Of a DNA stretch of 64,000 bases, positions 6,153 to 14,575 are shown one piece after another. How positions within the stretch are numbered: the first letter of the stretch is position 1; every line of letters starts with the position of its first letter. The notes under the pieces were generated by a model, which made no database searches, was not told where the DNA came from, and saw only the letters and a list, made by a program, of their open reading frames with translations. Location of the stretch: the NCBI RefSeq assembly GCF_021655615.1, contig NZ_AP025245.1, positions 930,001-994,000 on the forward strand, given 5' to 3'. This stretch comes from Acidianus sp. HS-5. GTDB lineage: Archaea; Thermoproteota; Thermoprotei_A; Sulfolobales; Sulfolobaceae. The position numbers and the translations under genes were made by a program.

Positions 6153-7645
6153 TAATGGATCTTCTTAAATAAGGGAAGATCCTGAATATAATTTTTATCT
6201 AGATTTCTAGCTATTTCTGCTTTAGCCAATTCATAGCCTATATAAACTGCGTGTTGTTTGCTTATATTTACTCTTCTTACTAATTCTCTACCTATAGATA
6301 AAGCCTCATCACCTACCAAAGTAACATTATTCTTACCGTAAAAAGTTAAAGCTATCTTACCATTATTTAAGAAAACTTTTGCGAAGCCTGCACTATCCAT
6401 TTCAGGCTCATTATGATCTACAAAAATAATGTTATTTAGTTCCTCATTTTCCTTGTATTTGGCTTTGTCTTTCAAAATAAGTAAATCGATGCCCAAATCC
6501 TTGGGTGACCTCTTCTGAAGAAGGGAAATGCTAACCATTTTAGATGCTTCCTTTATTTCCCAAGAGCTCCACCTAGTTTTTCCTTTTTCCATAGTTAGAA
6601 TAGAAGATATACCTAATTCCCCAGCGATCGCAGTAAGCAAAGCATTCATTCCATGACTATCAGCGTCTATTAATTCTGTAACGTTTAAAGCGCCCATTAG
6701 CAGAGGATACTGAGGTAGAGCTTCCCTTATTTTTTTATATTCTATAATGCTCTCCACCATACCTTGAAGCGGAGGAGATAAAACAGCATCCAAAATCAGT
6801 TTATTAAACCCCTTACAAGAAAGAATTTTAGCTAACTTAATTACAATGTCAGATTTATTTTCAACATTAAAGGGTGCAACAACAAACGCAGCTTTATTCT
6901 TAACGTCAATAAGTTTTTCATAATTCGCTTCATTTATATTAAAAACAAAATCTACACCTTCTTTAATTCCTTCTATTAATTCCCTAGGTGAATCGCTGTC
7001 AATTCCTATAATAACGCCTGTATCTTTAACTTTCCTTATCTTTAATCTTACATCATCTAAGTTATCATGACCTACAGGAAATCCTATAACATAAACATCT
7101 ACAAATTCTCTAGTTCTTTCAATCTCTTCTAATATTCTATCTATAGGCCATGTTGGATCTAATTCTAAAAACACCCTAAAAGGCGGAGGCCTTAGTGGTA
7201 TTTTTATTCCTTGCTCGAAAGCTACTTCCTGATTTTCTTCAATTTTCTCTAAAGTTTTCAACATTTTTTCCATTTTCACTTTACCTAAAATTTTATCTGC
7301 GGGATAAATTGTAGAGAGTTGTATACCTTGATTTAATGCTTCAAAAACCAGCGGAATGTCCCATGCGTTCTCTGTTCCTTTCACAGTTTTAACTCCAGTT
7401 TCTTCTTCTATTATCTTTGCGTCACCAAAAACTAAACCCGGTAAAATAATTATGTCAAAATCTTTAAGATTATCATTTTTTATATTTTCAAGAATGTATC
7501 TAACACTCATTAAAGATGCTACGGGATAATTTAAAGATTTAATTGTCGCATCAACATTACTAACTTTCTTTAAAACCTCTTTTACAATAGGATAAGCAAG
7601 CTTACCAGTAATAAGCAATGCCCTCAAGGTATCACAATATTCCAA
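6152..7645 (-). CDS. Dihydropteroate synthase-related protein
   Basis: A 497-residue archaeal protein of the dihydropteroate-synthase-related group. It has an N-terminal domain (ALLITGKLAYPIVKEVL...LPGLVFGDAKIIEE), then a TIM-barrel part with VYVIGFPVGHDN, GVIIGIDSDSPRELIEG, LDAVLSPPLQGM and MGALNVTELIDADSHGMNAL, which correspond to the pterin-binding barrel, and a C-terminal domain. In archaea such proteins are thought to join the pterin to an aminobenzene moiety. The start is TTG at 7645; a second TTG six codons in (LRALLITGK) is an alternative. It is divergent from thioredoxin reductase. Confidence 0.8.
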   Translation of the reverse strand: MEYCDTLRALLITGKLAYPIVKEVLKKVSNVDATIKSLNYPVASLMSVRYILENIKNDNLKDFDIIILPGLVFGDAKIIEEETGVKTVKGTENAWDIPLVFEALNQGIQLSTIYPADKILGKVKMEKMLKTLEKIEENQEVAFEQGIKIPLRPPPFRVFLELDPTWPIDRILEEIERTREFVDVYVIGFPVGHDNLDDVRLKIRKVKDTGVIIGIDSDSPRELIEGIKEGVDFVFNINEANYEKLIDVKNKAAFVVAPFNVENKSDIVIKLAKILSCKGFNKLILDAVLSPPLQGMVESIIEYKKIREALPQYPLLMGALNVTELIDADSHGMNALLTAIAGELGISSILTMEKGKTRWSSWEIKEASKMVSISLLQKRSPKDLGIDLLILKDKAKYKENEELNNIIFVDHNEPEMDSAGFAKVFLNNGKIALTFYGKNNVTLVGDEALSIGRELVRRVNISKQHAVYIGYELAKAEIARNLDKNYIQDLPLFKKIH

Positions 7646-7686
7646 GAGTAATTAACCTTTAAATCTATATGTTCTAAATATAATTA

Positions 7687-8658
7687 ATGAGTCTACTTCC
7701 TAAAAGTGCGGATATAAAGTCCGGCGAAAAATTTGATGTGATAATAATTGGAATAGGACCTGCAGCTTATGGCGCAGCATTATACGCGGGAAGGTATATG
7801 TTGAAGACCTTGGTTATAGGAGAAACGCCCGGAGGGCAATTAACAGAAGCGGGAGAAGTTGATGATTACTTAGGGTTAATAGGAATACAAGCTCAAGATA
7901 TGATAAAAACTTTTAATGCACATATTGAGAAATATAATGTTCCAGTAATTTTAGATACTGTAGAAAGTTTCAGAAAAGAAGGAGACGAATATATTGTAAA
8001 AACAAAAAGAAAAGGAGAATTTAGTGCCTCAACTTTAATCGTTACTGTGGGAGTAAAGAGAAGGAAATTAAATGTTCCGGGCGAAGAGGAGTTTACTGGA
8101 AGAGGAGTGTCGTACTGCTCAATTTGTGATGCACCTTTATTTAGGAAAAGAGTTGTTGCAGTAGTAGGTGGAGGAGACTCTGCATTTGAAGGAGCAGAGC
8201 TATTATCAAGGTATGCGACTAAAGTTTATTTAATACATAGGAGAGATCAGTTTAAAGCGCAGCCCTACTATGTAGATCTTGTAAAACAAAAACAGAATGT
8301 AGAATTTATCTTAAACTCTACAGTGAAGGAAATCAAAGGAGAAAAAATAGTAAAAAGTGTTATTGTAGAGAATCTTGTTACAAAAGAGATAAAGGAGATT
8401 CCAGTTAACGGAGTTTTCGTGGAAATAGGATTTGAACCACCAACTGATTTTGCAAGGACTAATAATTTAGAGGTTGACAATCACGGTTATATAAAAGTTG
8501 ACGAATGGATGAGAACTAATTTGCCTGGAGTGTATGCAGCAGGAGACTGCACTGGTATGTGGCTAGGCTTTAGACAAGTGATTACTGCAACTGCTCAAGG
8601 AGCTGTTGCAGCCCATAGCGTCTTCACTTATCTAAACGAGAAGAAGGGGAAAAAGTAA
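7687..8658 (+). CDS. trxB: Thioredoxin reductase
   Basis: A 323-residue FAD/NAD(P)H disulfide reductase. The FAD motif GIGPAAYGAALYAGR is at ~22-36, the redox pair C144-S-I-C147 is in SYCSICDAPLF, the NAD(P) motif GGGDSAFEGAEL is at ~161-172, and the FAD phosphate motif YAAGDCTG is near the C-terminus. It keeps thioredoxin-like proteins reduced in the cytosol. Length and motif order are those of the standard family. It is followed after one base by the inositol-phosphatase family gene, so the two are likely co-transcribed. Confidence 0.95.
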   Translation: MSLLPKSADIKSGEKFDVIIIGIGPAAYGAALYAGRYMLKTLVIGETPGGQLTEAGEVDDYLGLIGIQAQDMIKTFNAHIEKYNVPVILDTVESFRKEGDEYIVKTKRKGEFSASTLIVTVGVKRRKLNVPGEEEFTGRGVSYCSICDAPLFRKRVVAVVGGGDSAFEGAELLSRYATKVYLIHRRDQFKAQPYYVDLVKQKQNVEFILNSTVKEIKGEKIVKSVIVENLVTKEIKEIPVNGVFVEIGFEPPTDFARTNNLEVDNHGYIKVDEWMRTNLPGVYAAGDCTGMWLGFRQVITATAQGAVAAHSVFTYLNEKKGKK

Positions 8659-8659
8659 A

Positions 8660-9442
8660 TTGATTAATATCCTGAGGAAAATTGGTGAAGAAGCTACAAA
8701 ATACTTAAGAGAGTTACATGAAAAGAAAGGTATAGATGAAATAATAGGTTATCATCAAGGAGATACTACTAGAAAAGTAGACAAATTCTCTGAACAGTAT
8801 ATTTTTGATCTTTTAGATCATTCAGGCTATAAATTCTCCTTTGTTTCGGAGGAATCTGGAAGCGTTTTTAAGGAAAATTATGATTATATAGCGATAATTG
8901 ATCCCCTAGATGGTAGTACTAACTACATAACAGGAATTCCTTGGTCGTCCGTTTCAATAGCAGTGTATAAGAAAATTACTGAGGAAAATTTCGTACCTTA
9001 CACAGGAATAGTAGCAGAAGTTTTTGGAAATAACATTTATTCTTATGATGAAAACGGAGCATATATAAATGATGCAAAGATAGATAGAAAGAATCCTTCA
9101 AACAAGATTATATTACCTTATTACAATAAGGATAAAATAAATGATGCGTATTCCATTATCTCGAAAGCTGGCAGCAAAATAAAAATTAGAACATTAGGTT
9201 CAGCGTCACTAGACATGATACTAGTTTGCAGTGGAAAAGCATATCTTTATTTCGATATAAGAGGTAAGCTAAGAAACGTTGATATAGCTTCTTCAAAAGG
9301 TTTCTGTGAGAAGCTTGGAATAAAATCTATGGATTTAAAAGGAAGAGAAATAAACTTTAGTTTAAAATATGTTGACACTATTCCAGAAATAATAACTACT
9401 TCTGATCTTGAGTTACAGAAGGCTTTTTCTTCTTATTCTTAA
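8660..9442 (+). CDS. suhB: Inositol monophosphatase / archaeal fructose-1,6-bisphosphatase (class IV) family
   Basis: A 260-residue Mg-dependent phosphatase. It shows the metal motif SEESG (~63-67), DPLDGSTNYITG (~81-92) and a late metal Asp in NVDIASSKGF. Archaeal members often accept both inositol-1-phosphate and fructose-1,6-bisphosphate; in Sulfolobales the second role belongs mainly to another enzyme type, so the substrate is left open. The start is TTG directly after the TrxB stop. The 3' end overlaps the convergent AAA ATPase gene by 47 bases. Confidence 0.88.
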   Translation: MINILRKIGEEATKYLRELHEKKGIDEIIGYHQGDTTRKVDKFSEQYIFDLLDHSGYKFSFVSEESGSVFKENYDYIAIIDPLDGSTNYITGIPWSSVSIAVYKKITEENFVPYTGIVAEVFGNNIYSYDENGAYINDAKIDRKNPSNKIILPYYNKDKINDAYSIISKAGSKIKIRTLGSASLDMILVCSGKAYLYFDIRGKLRNVDIASSKGFCEKLGIKSMDLKGREINFSLKYVDTIPEIITTSDLELQKAFSSYS

Positions 9443-11213
9443 TTGAAGGTTTTATTTTATTTAATGCTATTTCCATGTCTTCTTTAGTTATTATCCTATC
9501 TTTATTACCCCTTATAATTTCCTTTAAAACTCTGATTTTAGCTTCTCTAGCTATTGCTGCTAAATCTGCACCAGTGTATCCTTCAGTACGTTTTGCTATA
9601 TCTTTACAATCAACTCTCTCACAAACATCCTTTCCAAGATACTTTTGCAAAATATCTAGCCTTTCTTCATCATTAGGTAAGCCCATATGAACTATTATGT
9701 CAAATCTTCCTGGCCTAAGTAGAGCTGGATCTATTGTTTTTATCCTATTCGTTGTACCTATGACTACTACTTCCTTTAAATTCCTTATCCCATCCATTTC
9801 AGTTAATAATTGGTTAACTATCTTTGAAGAATCAGTATTATCCTTTTGAGATCTTCTTGAAGCTATCGCATCTAACTCATCAAGCAATACAATGGAAGGC
9901 TTATTTTCCCTGGCTCTATTAAATACCTCTTTTAATATTGATACTGCACCTTCATATCCCTTGTACATAATTTCTGCTACACTAACCGAAATTAATTTAA
10001 CACCTATAGTCTTTGATAAAGCCTTAGCCATCATCGTCTTACCTACTCCTGGGGGTCCGTAGAGCAATATTCCCCTTATTGGAGGTACTTTCATTTGTTC
10101 CATTAATTTTGAATATTTCAACTGTAACTCAAGTAGCTCCTTTAATTCAGTCTTAACTTTAGTATAACCTCCGATATCATCTAAAGTTATTTTATCTTCT
10201 ATTTCAGACTCTAAATCTTCTCCTTTTCTAGCCCTTCTTTCAAAATCTAGCCTGAACTTCTCGAAATCTTCAACCATCTGTAGCGTTACACTTGGCTTAT
10301 ACCTTTGGATTATATCCATGAAATCTTTCATAGTTATCTTAACATCCTTACCGCTCTGCATTGCCTCTATCGCAGCCTTCCTAGCAACTTCTTGGCATAT
10401 GTTTGCTAAATCTGCCCCGCTGTACCTTTCTGTCATTTCAGCTATTTTGTCCAGATCCACATCTTCTGCCAAAGGCTTGTTTTTACAATGTATCTTTATA
10501 ATGTCCTTTCTAGCCTCTTTATTAGGAGGACCCACATAAATTAACTTATCAAACCTACCTGCTCTCAATAAAGCCTTGTCTAAAAGTTGAGGAACGTTAG
10601 TTGAACCTACAATTATTACTCCATCTTCACTATTTAAGCCGTCTATCTCAGAAAGCATTAATGATAATAATCTTGGAGTAACAGAATCCCCAGTATGACT
10701 TTCCCTCTTTGTTCCTATTGTATCTATTTCATCAAAGAAGAGCAAACAAGGAGCATTTTTTCTAGCATTTGCAAATAATTCCCTTAATCTAGCTTCGCTT
10801 TCTCCGTACCACTTACTCATGATATCGCTGACGTTAACATAAATGAAGTTTAGCTTTGCATCACTAGCCAAAGCTCTCATCATTAAAGTTTTCCCACAAC
10901 CAGGAGGACCGAATAATAATATTCCCTTGGGTGGCCTTAATCCATACCTTAATGCTAAGTCTTTATTCTTCAAAGGAAACTCAACATAGTCTATTATCTC
11001 CTTCTTAACGTCCTCATAGCCTCCTATATCTCCCCAAGTGATTTTCTTTTCTTCCTCGTCTACTTTCTTCTTGCCTTTCAATTGCAATTGAGATGCCTTA
11101 TCGCTAGTCATGAAATTAGTAGTAAATCTTTTAAATATCCCCATAAGTATGATACCAATTATAGAAAGTAATATAAAAAGTATGATGATCTCGTAAGTAT
11201 ATCCTAAGTCCAT
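9396..11213 (-). CDS. Membrane-anchored tandem AAA+ ATPase (Cdc48/VAT-like)
   Basis: A 605-residue ATPase with two AAA modules. An N-terminal membrane helix (~8-27, YEIIILFILLSIIGIILMG) replaces the usual Cdc48 N domain. Module one: Walker A GPPGCGKT (~102-109), Walker B LLFFDEID (~157-164). Module two: GPPGVGKT (~385) and IVLLDELDAI. Arginine fingers LRAGRFD and LRPGRFD follow. The C-terminal tail is Lys-rich. The hexamer would face the cytosol and unfold or extract membrane or nascent proteins; since Crenarchaeota lack FtsH, a membrane quality-control role is plausible but inferred. Confidence 0.93.
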   Translation of the reverse strand: MDLGYTYEIIILFILLSIIGIILMGIFKRFTTNFMTSDKASQLQLKGKKKVDEEEKKITWGDIGGYEDVKKEIIDYVEFPLKNKDLALRYGLRPPKGILLFGPPGCGKTLMMRALASDAKLNFIYVNVSDIMSKWYGESEARLRELFANARKNAPCLLFFDEIDTIGTKRESHTGDSVTPRLLSLMLSEIDGLNSEDGVIIVGSTNVPQLLDKALLRAGRFDKLIYVGPPNKEARKDIIKIHCKNKPLAEDVDLDKIAEMTERYSGADLANICQEVARKAAIEAMQSGKDVKITMKDFMDIIQRYKPSVTLQMVEDFEKFRLDFERRARKGEDLESEIEDKITLDDIGGYTKVKTELKELLELQLKYSKLMEQMKVPPIRGILLYGPPGVGKTMMAKALSKTIGVKLISVSVAEIMYKGYEGAVSILKEVFNRARENKPSIVLLDELDAIASRRSQKDNTDSSKIVNQLLTEMDGIRNLKEVVVIGTTNRIKTIDPALLRPGRFDIIVHMGLPNDEERLDILQKYLGKDVCERVDCKDIAKRTEGYTGADLAAIAREAKIRVLKEIIRGNKDRIITKEDMEIALNKIKPSIKNKKKKPSVTQDQK

Positions 11214-11269
11214 GAATTATCAATAAAATACTTCTCTTAGCATGTATTTAAGACTACATTAGATTATTT

Positions 11270-12820
11270 TTACTTGCTTTTCTTTAGGTCTGACAAAATT
11301 CTCATTGCCGCATTATATCCTGGAGCACCAGTAACGCCTCCCCCTGGATGAGTTCCAGAACCACACAAATATAATCCTCTAATTGGTGTTGAATAATTGC
11401 TTAGCCCTATTGTAGGTCTAAACACGTAAAGCTGATCTGGAGTCATATCTAGGTGAAATATATTACCGCCCCATATACCGAATCTTCTTTCTATATCTAA
11501 AGGAGTTAATACATCGTATTTAACTAGCTTAAAGTTTGGAGCAAATTCCCTTATTTTATCAAATGATATCTCTGCAATCTTCTCTTTAATCTCGTCAAGC
11601 TTTTTATTATAAGGTAAATATTGACCAAAAATTGAGATGGAAAACTTGCCTAAAGGGGCTACAGTAGGATCTACAGAGGACTGAATATTTATTGAAAGCC
11701 ACGGTTCCTTGGAATAGCCAAGTATTTTTGCGTCAAGATAAGCTTTCTCTATATAATCAGAACTAGGCATAATTAACTCAGAAGCTATATGCTCGGGCTG
11801 TAAAGACTTTCCATTTCCGAAATCTGGTAATTCCTCAGAATATCCTACTATCTTAAAAGATACTCCAGTGGTCTTTAGCGACTTTATTCTTTTAATTAAT
11901 TCATCGTCTATCTCTGTATTCCTAAGCAACTTAAGAAAAGTAGTTTTAGGGTCTGCATTTGAAACTACTATTTTAGATTCAATTATCTTCCCTGAGCTTA
12001 ATTTTATTCCTTTAACTTCACCTTTTTCAACAAGTATTTCATTAACCTCACTAGACTCAAATATTTCTACTCCAACACTTTCAGCGGATCTCTTTAATGC
12101 TTGGGTCACTCCTCCCATTCCGCCCTCAACATAGCCCCAAGCTCCTTTTATTCCGTTTACTTCACCTATTACATGATGAGCTAAAACATAAGCAGTGCCA
12201 GGCATAGAAGGCGATGCATAAGTCCCTACTACCGCATCTTCTATTAATGCTGAAATTACTTCATCTGACTCGAAGAACTCTGAAAGTAAACTCTTTCCGT
12301 CAGTGACGAAAGCTCTTGCAATCGATAGTGCGGTATCTTCATCGATTTTGACATTCTTTAAAATCGCTAAGAAATCATCTACATTAGATAGATTTATTGG
12401 AGGAGAAAGCATCAATAAATCGACTAGCTCGTAAGGAGGATCCCAGAATTTTATCCACTTCTCATAATTTTTTGCATCGTTTTTAGAAAACTTCTCTATC
12501 TCCTTCTGGGTCTTCTTTAAGTCAGACCATATATATAACTTTTTACCATTCTCGAAAGGTACAAATAGCCCAGGATCTTTACTGTAGACCTTCAGTCCAA
12601 ATTTCTTTAATTTTAAATCATCAATAATTTTCGGTCTGAATAAACTAAGAACGTAAGCTCCTGTAGATACTTTTATCCCTGGCCATAATTCTTCGGTTAC
12701 TGAAGCACCACCTATAATTCCTCTCCTTTCAAAAACTGCTACCCTTAGTCCTTCTCTAGCTAGATAATTAGCAGTTACTAGACCGTTATGGCCTCCTCCT
12801 ACTATTATAACATCATACAT
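11270..12820 (-). CDS. Phytoene dehydrogenase-like FAD oxidoreductase
   Basis: A 516-residue protein of the CrtI/PYROXD2 superfamily. An N-terminal dinucleotide motif (DVIIVGGGHNGLVTANYL) binds FAD; the C-terminal motif GLYLCGSGTHPGGGVTGAPG closes the FAD site. The substrate could be a carotenoid, a quinone or a long-chain compound; the sequence does not decide. The start codon ATG at 12820 overlaps the stop of a 35-residue membrane protein, which suggests that the pair acts at the membrane. Confidence 0.85.
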   Translation of the reverse strand: MYDVIIVGGGHNGLVTANYLAREGLRVAVFERRGIIGGASVTEELWPGIKVSTGAYVLSLFRPKIIDDLKLKKFGLKVYSKDPGLFVPFENGKKLYIWSDLKKTQKEIEKFSKNDAKNYEKWIKFWDPPYELVDLLMLSPPINLSNVDDFLAILKNVKIDEDTALSIARAFVTDGKSLLSEFFESDEVISALIEDAVVGTYASPSMPGTAYVLAHHVIGEVNGIKGAWGYVEGGMGGVTQALKRSAESVGVEIFESSEVNEILVEKGEVKGIKLSSGKIIESKIVVSNADPKTTFLKLLRNTEIDDELIKRIKSLKTTGVSFKIVGYSEELPDFGNGKSLQPEHIASELIMPSSDYIEKAYLDAKILGYSKEPWLSINIQSSVDPTVAPLGKFSISIFGQYLPYNKKLDEIKEKIAEISFDKIREFAPNFKLVKYDVLTPLDIERRFGIWGGNIFHLDMTPDQLYVFRPTIGLSNYSTPIRGLYLCGSGTHPGGGVTGAPGYNAAMRILSDLKKSK

Positions 12821-12920
12821 GATACTTTCTTCTTATGAACCAAGTTAATATTGATAATCCTGCCCCTATGCCTGCTAATATTATTGCAATTATTGCACCA
12901 TATAATAGAATCTCTGCCAT
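12813..12920 (-). CDS. 35-residue single-span membrane mini-protein
   Basis: A short frame: MAEILLYGAIIAIILAG, then a Gly/Ile/Leu-rich helix, then TWFIRRKYHV. One membrane helix with a positive C-terminal end (RRK), so the C-terminus should stay in the cytosol. Its stop overlaps the ATG of the phytoene-dehydrogenase-like gene by eight bases, so it looks translationally coupled to it and may anchor or regulate that enzyme. This reading also explains why the facing phosphodiesterase gene should not start at 12835 but at 12961. Confidence 0.6.
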   Translation of the reverse strand: MAEILLYGAIIAIILAGIGAGLSILTWFIRRKYHV

Positions 12921-12960
12921 TTACCAGTTATTTTATAAGGATATTATTAAGATTATGCAT

Positions 12961-14061
12961 ATGAGTTTAGAACTACCTAACTATGAAAAGAACATTTATT
13001 CATTAGCATGCGGTATTGCAGACTTCCTAGGAGTAAAGAGGAATTGCTTAAGTAAAATTACCATTCCTGGCAAAAAGATGGCTCTAGTTTTACTGGACGG
13101 ATTTGGATGGAACATTATAAATAAATCTGGAACAGTAAAGAAGGAAGCAGAGAAGTTTCATACAGTTTTCCCTTCAACTACATCAACAGTCCTAACTACA
13201 CTGTTTACAGCGCTTACTCCAGGGGAGCACGGAATTTTAGGTTATAATACTTTTGTTAAAAGATTAGGAGGTATAATAAATACTCTAAAATATTCGCATC
13301 CATCAATAAATGAGAGAGATTCAATCCAAGATGCGGTACCGTTTGAAAAAGCTTTCCCAGAGGTAAAAAGCTATTTAGCGGAGGTTCAAAATAAAAAGAC
13401 CGTAGAAATTGTACCAAAAGGTATAAGTAATACGCAATTCAGCAAAGCGACTCATGGTAAGACTTCTGAAACTAAAGAATATACAGACATATGGGACGCG
13501 CTATACACTTTTTCTCAGACCCTTCAACAAAACTCTTACGATTTCATTTACCTCTATATTCCAGATGTAGATACTTTAGCTCATAAATACGGACCTTACG
13601 CAGAACCTACTTTAAATGCAGCTAGAGAAATTTTTGAGGGAGTCTATAGCATATCGACCAAACTTGCAAGCATTGGAAATTATACTATAGCAATAACTGC
13701 AGATCACGGTCATGTAGAAGTCAGCAACAACGTAAACGTTAATGATGATAAGGAATTTCTAGGTATGTTAGAAGTTCCTCCTTACGGAGATTCCAGAGCT
13801 TTATTCTTAAAGAGTAGATATGATATGAAAACTTACCTTTACCATAGATTTAACCTAAAAGTCTTCACTAAGGATGAGTTCCCCTCACTCTTAGGCAAAA
13901 TAGGTAACGTTGAGCTACCTGATTACATTGCAGTACCTCTTGATAATACAGCGTACATCTTTGATTATAAGGAGAATGGAGATTACGGTAAATTAAAGGG
14001 ACATCATGGAGGTCTTTTACAAGATGAATTTGAAACTCCGCTAGTGATGATTAATGGTTGA
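12961..14061 (+). CDS. Alkaline phosphatase superfamily nucleotide pyrophosphatase/phosphodiesterase
   Basis: A 366-residue metal-dependent enzyme. Metal site one is LVLLDGFGWN; the nucleophile Thr lies in FPSTTSTVLTTLFTALTPGEHG; further ligands are in PDVDTLAHKYGP and TADHGHVEV, and a late HHGG. This is the type I phosphodiesterase / nucleotide pyrophosphatase pattern. No signal peptide, so a cytosolic enzyme. The frame is open upstream to 12835, but that part is antisense to a mini-gene; ATG at 12961 (or 12955) gives the normal N-terminus. It overlaps the phosphoribosyltransferase by eight bases, which suggests a nucleotide-salvage link. Confidence 0.85.
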   Translation: MSLELPNYEKNIYSLACGIADFLGVKRNCLSKITIPGKKMALVLLDGFGWNIINKSGTVKKEAEKFHTVFPSTTSTVLTTLFTALTPGEHGILGYNTFVKRLGGIINTLKYSHPSINERDSIQDAVPFEKAFPEVKSYLAEVQNKKTVEIVPKGISNTQFSKATHGKTSETKEYTDIWDALYTFSQTLQQNSYDFIYLYIPDVDTLAHKYGPYAEPTLNAAREIFEGVYSISTKLASIGNYTIAITADHGHVEVSNNVNVNDDKEFLGMLEVPPYGDSRALFLKSRYDMKTYLYHRFNLKVFTKDEFPSLLGKIGNVELPDYIAVPLDNTAYIFDYKENGDYGKLKGHHGGLLQDEFETPLVMING

Positions 14062-14575
14062 GTATTTCATTCCTTCATGGGAAGATATAGAGGATAGTTT
14101 ATTTAATATAAGCGAAAAAATAATTAAAGATCATAACCCCGACGTTATAGTAGCAATATTAACTGGAGGGGTTATTCCAGCAAAATTAATTTCAGACATT
14201 ATAGGAATAAAAAACATAAAATACATAGAAATAAAATTTTATAAGGAAGTAGGGAAAACTCAACCTAAGCCTACGTTGAAGGCAATATATGTAGATGACC
14301 TAGAAAACAAAAACGTACTTATAGTTGACGATGTTTCGGATACTGGAGAAACATTGTCTGCGGTTTCAAGAATTATAGAATTATTTAATCCACAAAATAT
14401 AAAAACAGCGACTATTTACGTTAAGCCTTGGTCTAAAAAATATCCAGATTATTATGATAAAGTTATTGATAAATGGATAGTATTCCCTTGGGATAAGTGG
14501 GAAGCAGTAAGAGAGCATAATGAAATTCCAGTAAAAAATAAGGATAGATTTCTCAAGAGCTTCATTAAAAAATAA
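14054..14575 (+). CDS. Purine phosphoribosyltransferase family protein
   Basis: A 173-residue type I PRTase. The PRPP loop is VLIVDDVSDTGETL (~95-108); the N-terminal loop AILTGGVIPA binds pyrophosphate. The C-terminal hood WIVFPWDKWEAVRE is typical of archaeal hypoxanthine/xanthine/guanine PRTases. It would turn a free purine plus PRPP into the nucleotide. Coupled by overlap to the upstream phosphodiesterase-family gene. Base specificity cannot be read from sequence. Confidence 0.85.
   Translation: MVEYFIPSWEDIEDSLFNISEKIIKDHNPDVIVAILTGGVIPAKLISDIIGIKNIKYIEIKFYKEVGKTQPKPTLKAIYVDDLENKNVLIVDDVSDTGETLSAVSRIIELFNPQNIKTATIYVKPWSKKYPDYYDKVIDKWIVFPWDKWEAVREHNEIPVKNKDRFLKSFIKK

Noticed and set aside
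12835..12960. N-terminal 42-codon extension of the phosphodiesterase-family protein
   Set aside because: The added residues are antisense to a clean 35-residue membrane mini-gene and do not fit the enzyme family; ATG 12961 is preferred.
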